Shown: positions 10,318 through 22,432, numbered from the stretch's first letter. The stretch: DNA of 64,000 bases from Jaapia argillacea MUCL 33604 (GCA_000697665.1 KL197720.1:611558-675557), one strand, 5' to 3'. Notes: a model not told the origin generated them from the sequence alone. Numbers and translations: made by a program.

Positions 10318-11552
10318 ATGTACGCTCTTCCAGTCGAACTCCTGCACCATATCATCGCCTTATCCAATCCCTCAGCACAGGCAGTCTTGAGAGTGACGAG
10401 CAAGGGTCTTCACAACTTGGTCACACCCTTGCTTTTCCCCATCATCAGGCTCAGAGACACTGTCAAATGCGCCGAGTCTCTGAAAGCTGTATCAGAGAAC
10501 CAGGCAGTCAGCAGATATGTCGAACAAGTCTGGCTGGAAGTCATTGATTATGTGGACAAGTGGAAACCGGAGCGACAGATGAGGCAGCTGGAAAACCTTC
10601 GAGGTAAGTTAGAACAACTCTGCGTCGATACATTCTTGTTTCTCGCTGAATGATTTTTTCAATAGCCATCTATGAGGCTATAAACGTGTTGAGGAGCGCC
10701 TTTGAACACCTCAACTCATTCACTTCACTTCACACCATCCGTTTGAAGTTCATATCTCACTTTCTGGAAGAGGACGCAATGGAAGCTCCAGAACAGCCTT
10801 CACCGGACCTCCAATTGCAATGGGACCTCCTCACCACTATCACTGCCCACCGTCCTCCTTCCCTTCATACCCTCGTCTTGGAGAACCTAACAGCAATGTT
10901 CAATGACGAGGTGTACGACTCTGCCGACGTCAAATCTTTACTCGCTTCGCTCAAGCATTTGAGATTTGGGGTGGTGTCGGGTATGGAAGTCGAAGGATAT
11001 TACCTTCAAGATAGATTGCGGGATTTCTGGAATGTCACGGTTCCACAACAACTTTTATCGCCTGCCCAAGCCAACCTGACTTCTCTGGCCATCACGAGCG
11101 ACCAGGCAGTCGGACCCGAGATCACCTTTTCACCACTATTCTTCCCAAACCTCACATCACTCTCCCTTCACAAAGTGCTTTTCGGTTGGCAAACCGAAAC
11201 GACAGAATTCCTTTTCAAACATAAAGGAACTTTAAGGGAGCTTTGCTTGGACAGTTGCCCCATCCTGTTACCAGATGGTTTCGACCCTGTCTATACCTTC
11301 TCATACTGGTCAGATATTCTTCGATGCATAGCGTCGGAATGTTTGCACTTGACGTCCTTTTCGCTTTTTCATACTTATGGATGGGGGACATCTGAGAACG
11401 AGGACTTGAGGATGGTCTACGTCTGGTTTGAGTGGGATGATGGGTATGTCTTGTGCAACGACATTCTCAAGGGGGCATTGGAAGATGAGAAGGCGTTGGA
11501 GGAGTTGGTGGCAACTATTGATACAAGGAGGAATACGTCGTTACGTCCGTAA
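10318..11552 (+). CDS. F-box-like protein
   Basis: Two exons (10318-10603, 10666-11552) with one 62-nt GT-AG intron give 390 residues. The N-terminus (MYALPVELLHHIIALSNPS…LRVTSKGLHNLVTPLLF) has the F-box pattern of short mushroom F-box proteins: ALPVELL followed by a leucine-rich helix and an R/K-LV…P element. The rest is leucine-rich (SLHTLVLENL, NLTSLSLHKVLF), as in the irregular LRR-like C-terminal halves that bind substrates of SCF ubiquitin ligases. The start ATG is the first in frame with the box. The target is unknown. The gene sits just outside the right end of the Plavaka element, so its promoter is only about 125 bp of non-element DNA. Confidence 0.75.
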
Positions 11553-11705
11553 TCTTATTGCCTTCGAAGAAATTCCGCCTGCTTTTCAATACTTGCGTGC
11601 CCCGTTCGCGCTCCATCGTAGTGTTTGACTCTGAACTACACATCACTCCTTGTTTCAATGTTTTGAGATGAGAACCTTGGGCGACATGCAGTGTTTTTGT
11701 TGGGA

Positions 11706-11714
11706 AAAAAAAAG
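11706..11714 (-). terminator. RNA polymerase III terminator of tRNA-Gly
   Basis: A run of A on the plus strand, read as a T-run on the minus strand, lies about 22 nt downstream of the tRNA 3' end. That is the standard Pol III stop signal. Confidence 0.7.
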
Positions 11715-11736
11715 GAATACTATAAGAAGAAGCTAT

Positions 11737-11806
11737 GCATCAGCCGGGAGTCGAACCCGGAGCTAGGCCATGGGAAGACCCAATGTTACCGCTACACCAC
11801 TGATGC
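11737..11806 (-). tRNA. tRNA-Gly(CCC)
   Basis: The minus strand folds as a 70-nt tRNA: acceptor GCATCAG/CTGATGC, D-stem GTGT/ACAT, anticodon stem GGGTC/GGCCT (two G-T pairs), loop TTCCCAT with anticodon CCC, T-arm CCGGG-TTCGACT-CCCGG. There is no intron. The CCA end is not encoded, as usual in eukaryotes. Confidence 0.95.
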
Positions 11807-13070
11807 TTGAATTCGATGAGAAAACAATCAATATGACAGGTAAACGAGGATCGAAGAGTCAAGCACTTGAGTTGAAGTTTGAATATACTGCAGGCTATGT
11901 GGTTTGAGACAAGCATCTGATCAAGATCAGGTGGCTCGTTGTTGAATATTTGAATGGCGGCGATTGCGAAGTCCTTCCGATTGGAGGAGGAGAGCTATGG
12001 ACGCTACGATGGTATCGGCAATGCCGAATTCTGCCCAATGCCCATGCGCATCCGACATTGAAAGGGCGAGGGGCATAAATCTCGGGAAGCTGGCAAATGG
12101 AGCCAGAAATACACCCCTATTATTTTGACCGCAAGCCTTGCCTGAGCGGACGTGTTTGGTGATCACTTTAAAGTTTAACTGTAAAGTGTGGGCGGGTAGA
12201 AGGCGGGTATATTTCAGGAGAAGGGACACCTGAAAGGTGTGGTGGATGTGAATTCTGAACCCAGCGCCGTTCGATAACCAGCGCAGAGCTCAAGGGAAGG
12301 TGGTACATTGAGACGCGTGTGGGTCGGGGTCATATCCGAGGCGAAATTGACAGCTGGCGATGGCGGACGGATGAGGCTGTGAAGTTTTGACGAAAAGGTA
12401 TTGAAACGGGGCAAAGATGAGACACTTGTCCAAGTATAGGCAAGGTTGACTGGGCGATGAAGAGAACCCGCACCGTTTATAGGCTGTACCCCTCGAAGAC
12501 GCGAGGCCAAGTCAAGCAAGAAAGCCGAGAGGAGGATTATTATAGGCAGATCAAGGGGCGTCGTCAAAAGGATTTGAACTTACGGTACTTCGTTCCATCG
12601 TGTGACAGCTGCGACCCAGACTTGCACAAACGACATCCGCAACATCACCGACAATGCCTGAAGAACATGCGCTATATTCGTATGGGGGAGGAGAGACTGC
12701 AACGTACAGGGACGAACCGCTGACCCAGAGCGCAAACCGAGTATCGAATCCAGACCTGGATGATTATTATGACGATGTACCGGTCAGCGACGCCCTTGAC
12801 CAGAATAATCACACCCCAACTGACATCTTTTTTTTCCATCATTCCCCTTTCATCCTAAATATACATCGTTGACTGGACTCGTGGTGCCGAACGAACTGAA
12901 CCCGTGGCGTTATTCGTTCCCAGCCACCACACCGACTCTCCAACTTTGACTCTTCCCCTTACTCGTCACAACAACACCTCCCGCTCGTTCAAGGCTCCCT
13001 CCGTTCTCATTCTCGCATAGCTACTCCAAGTTCTCTTCCAGCAACTACTGCTCCTCTTTTTCTTAGCGAC
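11807..13070. other. intergenic; upstream region of the GH17 gene
   Basis: No supported gene. A pyrimidine-rich stretch (about 12930-13065) directly precedes the GH17 start and looks like a core promoter/5' leader. An open stretch from the ATG at 12655 (acidic, tyrosine-rich: DLDDYYDDVPVSDALDQ) could be an upstream exon, but no splice joins it to the GH17 frame. Confidence 0.5.
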
Positions 13071-14883
13071 ATGTCCAGCTACGACCATCTAAACAGCAAT
13101 AATGGCAACAGCAACTGGTTGGAAAACGAGAAGCGCCGCAGTCGCAAGTCGAAGATTATCGTATGTCTCTTTCCTTGTCGTCGTTGTTGTGGCAAATATG
13201 AGATGTATCGAGTGCTCACTCTTGCGTTCAGGTCATCAGCTCATTGATCGCTATAATCATCGTCATCGTCGTTGGCGTCTCTGTCGGCGTCACAGTTTCC
13301 AAAAACTCAAAGCACAACAACGCAAGCACGACCACTGGCGGTGGCGGTGGCTCTGGCGGCAACTCTAGCAGTCCCGTCGACCAACCCGATCCCAATGACC
13401 CCAGTAACTTCGTCAAGGATCCCAGACTTCATGTCTCGTTCTACGGTATGGCCTACACGCCTGCCGGTTCGCAGTACCCCGCGTGCGGCAACAACCTCTG
13501 TGAGCACTCTTGTCTTTTATTCTCGGGATAGTGGCTGACTGCACTGTGCTTCCAGCATCCGTCATTACCGATATTCAGGTATGCTTGTCGCGGACCTGTC
13601 CTGTTTTGAGGTATCTCAACTAATTGTTGCACTTTTTTTTCAGCTCCTGTCCCAGTTGACAACAGTACGTCTTTGGCTTTATTTTCAACCAACCATCGCC
13701 CACTAATCCACTCTGCAGCGCATTCGTCTATATGGTGCCGACTGCAACCAATCTGCCCTCGTTGTACGTCCGTTTCTCTGGCATCACTAATCTCGTGGCT
13801 CACCTGCGTGTGTTGTGCTGTATAGTTGGAAGCGATCAAACAAACCAAGACAAACGTCAGCGTATACCTCGCCAACTACAACGAGCCCACAGACCACACC
13901 GTTTACACCAGGCAGAAGGCAGCCATCCAAGCAGCCATCCAGACATACGGCACTGATCATATTCTGGGCGTCACCGTCGGCAATGAGTACATGCTCAAGT
14001 GCGTAATCGGCTCTACATTGTGGCTCCTTGATCTGACACCATTTGTAGCTATCTCAACGCCAACGGCGCGACAGACCCCAACAGCGCCACTGGTAACGCC
14101 GGCGCAGCGCTGTTGAAAGCCGATATCGACGATACCAGGACTATGATTGCTGGCATGAACCTGCCTAAGAAGATTCCCGTTGGTAACTCTGACGCCGGTG
14201 CCTACTTCAATACCCTTGTCCTTGAGGATATCGATTACGGAGTGCGTTTTGTCCTCATCTTTTATGGTCGTTCCGAGTTTTGACAATTTGGGGCCATGAC
14301 AGATGGCCAACGTTCACCCGTGGTTCGCGAATGTCACCATCGCCCAAGCCGCTGCTTGGACAGCAGACTTCTTCAATACCCAGAATGTGCAACCCGCTGC
14401 TCTGCTCTCCAACCACCCTCAAATGTCTATTGCTGAGACTGGCTGGCCCACGGTATATTAGCCCTTCCTTTTCTTGGCCTTCCCTCCTTAATTTGATGTC
14501 TTCTTGTAGCAATCTTCCGACCTTGGCGACGCGACCAACGGTGCTTCTGCCGCCTCGGAAGCTAACCTTCAAATCTTCTTGGACACTTTTGTTTGCCAGG
14601 CAAACCAGAATGGTACCGAGTACTTCTACTTTGAGGTGGGTTCCTTATATACCTGTCGTTCTCGATTTTCTTTAAGCTGATTGATGCCTCGTAATGACAG
14701 TTCTTCGATGAGCAATGGAAAGATATCCAGTTTGGTGGCGTTGAAGGATGGTGGGGGTTGTTCCATGCAAAGTACGTTCACATGGTATCATTCGTTCGTC
14801 TCCCGCGCTCGGTGTTAACGACCTCGCCCCATCGTAGCAAAACCCTCAAGAACATCCAAATTCCCAACTGCCCCCTGTCGTGA
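13071..14883 (+). CDS. GH17 glucan endo-1,3-beta-glucosidase, type II membrane form
   Basis: Eleven exons (13071-13160, 13232-13499, 13556-13578, 13644-13664, 13719-13763, 13826-13998, 14049-14241, 14303-14452, 14510-14635, 14701-14771, 14838-14883) give 401 residues, all on GT-AG introns. A short basic cytosolic tail (KRRSRKSK) is followed by one membrane helix (SLIAIIIVIVVGVSVGV), a Gly/Ser linker, and a catalytic domain starting FYGMAYTP. The GH17 acid/base Glu is in VGNEYML and the nucleophile Glu in AETGWPT. Further family motifs are RIRLYGADC, VHPWFANVT and EWWGLFH-like WWGLFHANKT. Enzymes of this kind act on beta-1,3-glucan at the cell surface during wall remodelling. Exons 3 and 4 are only 23 and 21 nt. 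The start was chosen because it directly precedes the basic tail and membrane helix. Confidence 0.92.
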
Positions 14884-15614
14884 ACGACCTGATCCATCTT
14901 TTTCACTTGGATGGTGAACTGTTCGCCGTTCGTTCCGTTTCTTGCCTTTGCTCCCCTCTTTGCTACAAGTATCATGGCCAGCTGTTTTATCGACGTTGCG
15001 CGATTGGATGATCTAGCTATCGTCCTCGCCAACCTTTCTCCCAACCCCAGTCTGCCACTCTTTCAGACTTTTTTGTGTAGATCTTTTGACCTGCGAACTC
15101 CCCTTGACTCTTTCCTCTTCCACCCTACCCATGTTGTGTGGGATTGTAAAGGTGTTGCTACATCACACGACATGGACGACTATTCGACTACGTGACTATC
15201 CTATTTTCTTTGTTTTTATCATTTGTGATTGTGTTTCTTGTTTTTGTTGATGATGCATCGTGCTACGTACGGACCTTGACCTGGCTGTAATGACTGACAT
15301 TATGCATGGTACTTGCGATTCTTTTGCAATGGATTTAGTTATGACTTTTGAATAGGCGTTGATAGTTGGAGAAAACAAACATGTGATTGAAAGCTATCAC
15401 CAACCGATCTATGTGTCCTGGAGGCTACACTCTAACGACCACAGCAAACCAGCAAGTAAGAGATAAATACCGGACATCCATCGTATATGTACACGCACAT
15501 CTCGCAATCACTGTCCCACGACCATCCTGAACCCGTATATACAAGGTCGAGAGGGATCATCCTCAGCTTCCCCACCATCTATGACCCACCCGACGCATCT
15601 CCCAAAGACACAGC
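14884..15614. other. intergenic, between convergent GH17 and DUF1748 genes
   Basis: The stretch should hold the 3' ends of both transcripts. Open stretches here are short and show no recognisable protein. Confidence 0.5.
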
Positions 15615-15901
15615 CTAGCTGTTCCGCGAATCTCGCTTGAAGTATTCGCTATTCACAGCCGTAGCTTGTATCATATCAAAGATTGTCTCCCCGACTCCGA
15701 GATACCGATCTGCTACGGAACGGACTGTTGGGTCTGATATTGAGTCGGTTATAGGTCTAAGTGGGTGGGATCAGTAAGTCCGTCATGAAGGAGAGTGATG
15801 GGAGAGAGAACTCGCTTGAAACCGCTGGCTCGTCGGACTCCTGCTACCACTGTGGATATGAGGACGGCGTCGACTGTGTAATGGAATAGTCTGCCGAGCA
15901 T
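15615..15901 (-). CDS. DUF1748 small conserved fungal protein, with a GC-AG intron
   Basis: Exon 1 (15901-15816) and exon 2 (15756-15615) join to 75 residues: MLGRLFHYTVDAVLISTVVAG + VRRASGF + KPITDSISDPTVRSVADRYL + GVGETIFDM… + NSEYFKRDSRNS. This is the length and layout of the fungal DUF1748 family: a hydrophobic N-terminal segment, then a conserved GV(G/E)…F(D/E) and SxYF end. The function is not established, though some members are assigned to mitochondria. Only a GC donor (CAA|GCGAGT) with acceptor TTAG, a 59-nt intron, keeps both halves in frame; the nearest GT donor does not. A start at 15907 would add two residues. Confidence 0.82.
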
Positions 15902-16524
15902 TGTCATTCGAGGTTTCGATGGGAATGTGTGTGTATGTAGTGACTACGCAAGCCTTGGGAACTGAATTTATAGAGAGAAGAGGGTCCTGCGGCGGTGGGA
16001 GATAGACGTGGTGGTCCGGCAGAGGATTCGGAATCTGCAGGCTTCTTTTTCGGGACACTTGTGCGGACTGCTCCTGCTGCCGACTGTCTGCGTACCCGCA
16101 GTCCTTCAGTTCAGTTTGTCTACGTATCTATGCTCTGCCGTAGCTCTTGGATTTGGATTTGATCTCGTCTGAATCTGAACGTCTTTTCACCCCTATCGGC
16201 TGCGTCTTATAAGGTCTATGGTCAGGTCGAACGAATGCAGGCCGTCTCGACGTGGTTCATAAGGTCAGATCCATCGCGCATTGAGAGGCTAACTACACCT
16301 AGAGAATACTCGACCTGCTGCGAGGCTCCGCGCATGGTGCATCGTTCCACCTAAATATTTGGACGACAAGACTGGGAAAACTTGAATCCGATGCTGTCGC
16401 CCCCGCTTCTGCACCACCCCACGAGGAGTGAGTGAAAATCAAATTGGACGGTGAGGTTATAGGCTTCAGCAGGTACTCGTATGCGTTGGTATCTCCTGCC
16501 ACTTCGACAGAGTACAGGAGGTCC
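15902..16524. other. shared upstream region of divergent genes
   Basis: This region separates the DUF1748 gene (minus) from the luciferase-domain-like gene (plus). No gene is recognised, and no clear TATA box was found. Confidence 0.5.
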
Positions 16525-17403
16525 ATGAAGGCGCATTCTGAGCACCAGCTCCTTTCCGAAGTCGATTCACCATTTCGGCTTCTCTCCCCTCCCTTTCTCT
16601 TGTTCACTTCCCTCCTGGCCTTCTCCGCTCATTGGCTACTCTCCAATTACTACGCTTATATCGCTCTTGGGCCCGGAGGCCTCCCTCATAACATCTGGGG
16701 TTGGTTATGGTCTGTCGCATTCAAAGCCCTCAGCAGAGAGGGTTCGAGCACGTCGGAGTACGATGGAGACCCGAATGGTTTGAGTTGGCTTGGGGACGGA
16801 GAACGAGCTGCTCTAGGCAACAGAGAGGGATCACGTCCACGGAAGTCGTGGCACGTCGTCCCTCAGCGTCAACTTGACCAAATTCCGGATGACAACATGA
16901 AACGAGTGAGTGGCATATTACCCAACTCCTCAACCTTGATCCAAATATCGTGTCTTGACAGAAACTTGAGACGCTACTCCAAGAATGCGCGTTGAAGATC
17001 CCTGACCTGGTGGAACTCGCCATTTCACCTCACGAAAAGTTACACCAGGTTCTAGTCATCCACTCCTCCCTTCCATCTCCACATACCACGGCAACTACTG
17101 CCCTACGAGAAATCGCGCACGTTCATGTAGGGAGCGATTGGTCTTTGCACACCGTCCTGGCTCCACGAGATTGTAAAATTGGTGAGTCACCTACGGTCGC
17201 CAGGTGAAAGATCAGTTTGTTCAGCGTGATCCATAGTAATTGAGCGAGGCTGGGGAGAGAGACATCCTCTCGAAGGCGCGCTCGGCTTGCCACGAGAATA
17301 TCTCATGGTTTACGCAGCCAGGAATCAGGAGGAACTCAGTGGTATTGTGGCGATTGTCAGAGCCTCTGTCGGGTACATGACGAATTCTTGGGCTGTGCTT
17401 TAG
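16525..17403 (+). CDS. membrane-anchored luciferase-domain-like protein
   Basis: Exons 16525-16905, 16962-17181 and 17237-17403 give 255 residues. An N-terminal hydrophobic helix (FLLFTSLLAFSAHWLLSNYYAY) precedes LALGPGGLP-type sequence, here IALGPGGLPHNIWGWLW. After a linker come WHVVPQRQLDQIP, REIAHVHVGSDWSLHTVLAP, then ERGWGERHPLEGALGLP and REYLMVYAARNQEEL. This order matches fungal proteins annotated with a 'luciferase domain'. That name does not show light emission, and the biochemical role is unknown. The His-x-His plus the WGERH block are the most conserved parts. The start is the ATG just before the hydrophobic helix; the frame is open further upstream only from a GTG. Confidence 0.65.
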
Positions 17404-17497
17404 GTTGCCTCCAGACAATCAATTTGCATCGCTTTTCGAGCTGCCGAGCCTTGCTCGTGGACTATAACATTTAGCTCTCGAACCCAATCTCCACCCA

Positions 17498-18804
17498 ATG
17501 TTTCATCCACAACTCCTCGTTGTCATTGCGCTTGTCTCAACGCAGGCAACCGCGTCACTCTACAACTCCACCGCAGATGTAGGGAAGGTTGTTTGCATAT
17601 ATCCACTCAGTGGCCAGTATGCCATCTTGCAGCGCATCAACTATTATCTCTTGCTAATCTTTGCAGTCGTCGCGCACCGGCAGACCTGGATTGTTACCGG
17701 AGCGTTTGCTGCGGTTATGACTTACGCAGGCACAACAGCAGTCCACGCCTTTGTGCTGGCTTGTATTACTGCTCCCCGTCGTCACCGTGCCGTATTCGAC
17801 CTCGACATTGTGGGGGTTTGGTGTATCCTAGTGCCCACGTTATTCGCATTGGCACCTATGGTGGACTGGACAGCGACCCTCCGTCACTCAAGAGCCCGTC
17901 CACTCGTCTGCCTCTGGGGAGTGCTGATCTCCGCCGGGACGATCTGCTCGATGACTTCCATGTACCGAGGCTATGCCGATGAAAGTCCATGCCCCAGATC
18001 CTCCACCAATTGCTTTGTTGGCTGCATTTCGAGTACCCAGCCCGTGCGAGGGCAGGCAGAAATCACAATCGAGCCGAAGATCCGCCTTTTCGGCCATTCA
18101 TTCGCTCGAGTCACGTCGAAACCCATCGCATTGTTTGTCGTTATGTGGATAGCTCTCTCCCTAGGCACCTATATGTTTGGCGGCGACACAGAAAGTCCAG
18201 CCGACAGAGCGGAGCGCGAGATGAAGCTCCTGTATAACTCTCTTCGGACCAGTCGCCAAACGAACCAGCGTGGACGAGCACAACGTGTGTTCAATCACCG
18301 GGCCAAAGGAGTCGCGATGAGACTCTACGCGAAGACTTTCGAGCTATTGTTCAGCCCGATTATTTTCTTCGTGATCATCATTTTGGATGAGGTCTATTTG
18401 CTGGAGGATCCTGCGCTTCCTGTATCGCTTATGCTGTGGGTCAGTGGGCTGTATGGGTTGCCACTGGGCTCGCGCTCATTGGTGCCGTTTTGGGTCCTAG
18501 GGACATCGAGCCTGACCTTGACCTCGAAATGGCTAATCGCAGAGGTGACGTTGCTGGAGTCAAGGTGACAGACATCGAGGCTACCGCACAGCCGTCTGAT
18601 ACTGCTGCAACGCAGACAATAGACACTGAGGTCTCCATCCCGCCGTCTGGTACCGCCGGTCACGACTCTCCACGTTCTTTGGGGGAAAAAAGATGCACTA
18701 CGTCACCATCTCGCCTTTCCCCGCCACCCGGACCCGGTGGATACTCCAGGCTTTCCAGTGGGGAAGAGAGCCCACTTTCTCCATTGCCAGTTGCCGCCAG
18801 CTGA
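17498..18804 (+). CDS. multipass membrane protein of unknown function, probable frameshift
   Basis: From the ATG at 17498 the product has a signal-like N-terminus (LLVVIALVSTQATA), then several membrane helices (INYYLLLIFAVVAH, FAAVMTYAGTTAVHAFVLAC, IVGVWCILVPTLFALAP, LVCLWGVLISAGTICSM, ALFVVMWIALSLGTYMF, FSPIIFFVIIILDE). At about 18420-18450 the sense frame ends. A different frame continues with VGQWAVWVATGLALIGAVLG and a long Ser/Pro/Thr tail to the stop at 18804. That continuation looks like the natural last helix and cytosolic tail. The only GT-AG pair that joins the frames would remove 23 nt, shorter than any other intron here, so a 1-nt or 2-nt indel is more likely. The gene belongs to an uncharacterised group of basidiomycete membrane proteins. 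Confidence 0.55.
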
Positions 18805-19065
18805 TACGAAGTAGATCCATCTGCAGAGTCCTATAGTAAAGTGACAGGCCGTCGGCCACCAAGTGATGTCGATTGCATGTCCGGTGGACAGCCGAAGGTC
18901 TCCGCTGACGACGACCCTTCAGTCGTCGCTGACAGACAGGAGGGTGACCAAGAAGAGAACCGTTGATCCCGTCTTTTAGATGGCCCCTTCGGTACATTAA
19001 TTAGCGTATCCAGCCATTTCCAGGTCTGACATGTGACAGCTGAAGGCCTACTTCCAGACTCCGAG

Positions 19066-20544
19066 CTACTGTCGAACACCCTCGTCGGTATTTACCCATT
19101 GACCTGATCCATACCCCGTCCTCTCAGATCTCCTCCAAGCCCACGTTCTTCCCCTGGCCGCGCTTTGATATGACATCGTAAAAGCAGTCAATTTCTTGCA
19201 TCGCTGAGACAATGGCGTCATCAAAACATTTAGATCCTCGCCTGAGACATCTTCGGAATGGTTAAGACCGGCGAATCGGGTCGAGATGTCAAAGCGTATT
19301 AGCGTAGATGGGAGGCGAGACGAAAGCCTCGATATCCACATCTGAAGGGAAAGGAGTTAGCATCCATAGAATCGACAAAAGAGAGACCGCACTTTGCGAC
19401 AATGGATATCACTTGAGTATCGCTCTCCATCCACCATCGAGATAAATATGCTGAGATTCTTGAGTGATTTGAATGACCCAGCGATATAGTCCAGCAACGG
19501 ATCGCTAAGACAGTCGACCCCAAAAGCCAGCCGCTCGAGATCACCTGGGAAGGCGATATCGGTAAGGATTGGGAGCACATCCTTGCGGATGTCGTGCGGT
19601 CGACCTTCGCTTGAAGCCATAACGAGCGTGCGCAGGGAACGAGACGTGAATGTCGACGCGCACACGTCTGGTCCTATGAAAATCTTCAAATGCGGTGCGA
19701 CGGAGGGGTGGAGGGTGGTTGCTCCTGATTGGTTGAACTTCGAGTGGGAGGGAGTTTTCGGCGCCTGGGAGAAAAGCCTCAACTCTTCCAGGACTGGACA
19801 TTGGGTAAGAAGGGAAGGGAAGGTAGGTGAGAGGGAAAGTGTCCAAGGCATGGAGAGAACCTTCATGTTACTGAAGGAAATTGGCGAGTTCGATTGAGTA
19901 CAAAACAGTCCCAAAGGATCACCCCATGTGGGCTTTGATACCTGAAGTCGTTCAACTTGATTCAAATCGAAGAATGATGCAAGACCATAATCTTCCTTTG
20001 ACGCCGGAAACATCTCTGTGGGATTTCCTGACACTTCAAGATCCCTGATTGACAGCTTGTTGAAAGTCCGAGGGAGGCGGCAGTCGTGAATGATTAGAGT
20101 TTGCAGTGTGTGTATCTCGGATACTCGCTGGAGTTTGAGCGGATCGAGTGTGAGAGCGGTAAGGGAAAGCGTCGCAAGGTTGGGAAAGGAGGTGAGTAGC
20201 TCGAAGAATTTCTTCACGACATCTAAGCCTCCGTCCTCCAGGTTCCCCAAAGCGTCCCAGAAACCTGGAGATTCCACCTTTAAGTCACATCTCTTCACCG
20301 AAGCGCACATGCGGCTGCTGGCAAAATGTTGCAGACGGTCGATCGAAGACGGTAACGATTTCCAGAGGAGGAATCGTGTCTCCAGCCCCTTCCATCGTGT
20401 AACAGCCGTGACCAAAACGATTGACACTTTCAGAGTATCAAACAACATCGGTTGGGCGATCCATCGAAAGAGTCGACAAGCGAGGGTTACACTTCGGATG
20501 TCAACGTGGGGGAGATAGTCGAAGATCAGTCCCCAGAGTTCCAA
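19066..20544 (-). CDS. F-box/LRR-like protein
   Basis: Exons 20544-19393 and 19341-19066 are joined by a 51-nt intron with an ideal branch site (TGCTAAC) and CCCTTCAG acceptor, giving about 475 residues. The N-terminus (VPLELWGLIFDYLPHVDIRS…CRLFRWIAQPMLFDTLKV) is a standard mushroom F-box. The remainder shows repeated leucine-rich steps (FPNLATLSLTALTL, IHTLQTLIIHDCRLP, CPVLEELRLFS, FKSLKNLSIFIS). It should act as the substrate receptor of an SCF ubiquitin ligase. The start is uncertain: 20544 is a TTG, and the nearest upstream ATG in this frame (ATGTCGTCT) is followed at once by TGA. A short upstream exon is therefore probable. Confidence 0.78.
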
Positions 20545-21561
20545 TGGTACGATCTCGGGCCTTGAACAAGGATGGAAAGAAGGGCGAAGTCAAGACGACA
20601 TGTACGGAGTGGGGGTAAGAACTGCTCACATTCTTATAGATTAATTAGACAATTCTGTTCGAGTGTGATCTCGCGTCAAAAGCGGTTCGCTGGGATGGAA
20701 GTTGGGCGAGTGGGCGAAAATGATGAACATGGTTTAAGCCTTCAATGGGAGGTCCAGTTACATTTGACGATAGCTGGGGTGTGTGATCGCATCGTGGAGC
20801 TCAATCCTGCGTGAGTGACCTCGAGCGCCCGTACAAAGTTCACGACGGTACGAATGAGCCGTGTTTACGGCCAAGTCGTGGACGCCTCCACTCTCCGGAA
20901 TTACTACAGACAATGAATGGGTGCCAAATAAAAGTTATGGATGATCATGAGATACCCTGGTATGAGTAGCAGTCACGATCTGTAGAATGGTTCCGTACGT
21001 GAAGGACTGATCGATACATACTATTAAACACAATCAAACACCACACCAGAAGTGCAACGTTTTGGCCAAACTCACCTTACGTTTGATACGAGGAGCACGG
21101 TGTCATGAGGATGGAGACAATCCACGGGCATGACCTTGAGCTCGGCGCTCCAGCTGCAGGAGACTTGGTCAAAGTTCTCTCAAAGGGTGCGCCTGCTGTG
21201 GGTCCACAAACTTCGGCGTATTTGATTCGACTTATAAGCGAGACCATTCATTTCTTCTCGACGGTGCAGTAAAATGGCAGATAAACTGAAAAGTGATAGA
21301 TTCGCAGATGGCTAAACACGGTTTACATCAATCGCACACAAGATCCACCACTATATAACACAAGCACACAGGGCGGTAGTCACTAAGGAAACGCCAAGGA
21401 ATGAAGGAAAAAAACAAGTAACCCACAGCTCAAGGTACTACCTCCTAAAACATTATCAGCCGGGAGATGTGGGATACACATGGGTATCTCCGGGATACAG
21501 AAAAGTTGCAAGATATGTCAATGGGGTATATTTACTGCATCGTCTCCTGTGGATGAACCTC
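20545..21561. other. intergenic
   Basis: This contains the promoter side of the F-box gene and the 3' side of the GPI-anchored protein gene. No exon chain or RNA gene is recognised. Confidence 0.5.
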
Positions 21562-22432
21562 TCAAAGGAGGGCGTAGAGAACACCGAGCGCGCTAGCAAC
21601 CAACACAGGGGTGTTGAGCGAGCGAAGGGCGAGGGCACCGGAGGACTTTTCTCCAAGGGGGTTGATTCCAGCATTCGCAGCTCCGACGGGAACAGCGTTA
21701 CCGGTGGAGGAGGTGTCAGCGGCAGTCGTGGTGCCAGGTACAACCAAACTAACACCACCAGATATTAGATCATACAAGAATATAGGTCGACTTTACACTC
21801 ACGTAGTGGGAGTAACAATACTGTCGCCAGATGGGGTGATAGCTCCGCCACCGGCGACAGAGGAGGAACTAGCAGAGCTGGCAGCAGCGGGTAAGCAGGA
21901 AGAGTCGCTGCTTGAGCCGATGGTGATCTAATGAAAATTTATTCGGGGCTGTTAGCGGTGGAAAACGAAATGACACTCACCACTCCGCTCCAGGCCTCAT
22001 TGCCGGAAGCATCTTCCAATGACAACTCCACAGAGGTTCCAGCGGCGAGATTAACGAGCCAGGTCATGGAGGTACCAGCGTGGTCGCCAAGGTCAGCCCT
22101 ACAAAGAAAAAGGACGAAAGAATGGTGAGTGAGCAGACATCTGAAAGGCAGGTGACTCGACCTACAACACATCGCCGCAGGGGTCGCTTCCGGGTACAAC
22201 GACCAAGTTGTAAGGGCCGGCACCCGTATCTTGCCAAGTGACCTGGGACTTTTGGCACTGAACAAGACAAAAACGGGGGGGAGGGGGGACAAGATTCAGA
22301 ACACAGTTCCGACAGAAAAATTCAAGTGCAACTCACCTGGGTGAAAGTAGGAGTGTCAATGGTGAAATCGGCGACAACAGCTTGGATAGCGAGGGCAAAA
22401 AAGAATGTGGTGGAAATGAGTGTGGCGAACAT
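21562..22432 (-). CDS. GPI-anchored, Ser/Thr-rich protein with Kre9/Knh1-like N-terminal domain
   Basis: Five exons (22432-22337, 22257-22166, 22098-21981, 21927-21803, 21748-21562) give 205 residues. A signal peptide (TLISTTFFFALAIQAVVA) is followed by a beta-rich domain of about 110 residues starting DFTIDTPTFTQCQKSQVTW, as in Kre9/Knh1-type wall proteins. Next come a Ser/Ala/Thr-rich linker (SCLPAAASSASSSS…) and a hydrophobic C-terminus (LNTPVLVASALGVLYALL) of the kind that signals GPI attachment. The product is therefore expected at the plasma membrane or in the cell wall; Kre9-type proteins are linked to beta-1,6-glucan assembly, but many basidiomycete members have no known role. All introns are GT-AG. 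Confidence 0.82.

Noticed and set aside
12655-12780. Acidic ORF (DLDDYYDDVPVSDALDQ) as N-terminal exon of the GH17 gene
   Set aside because: No GT-AG pair joins it in frame with the membrane-helix exon; the ATG at 13071 is sufficient.
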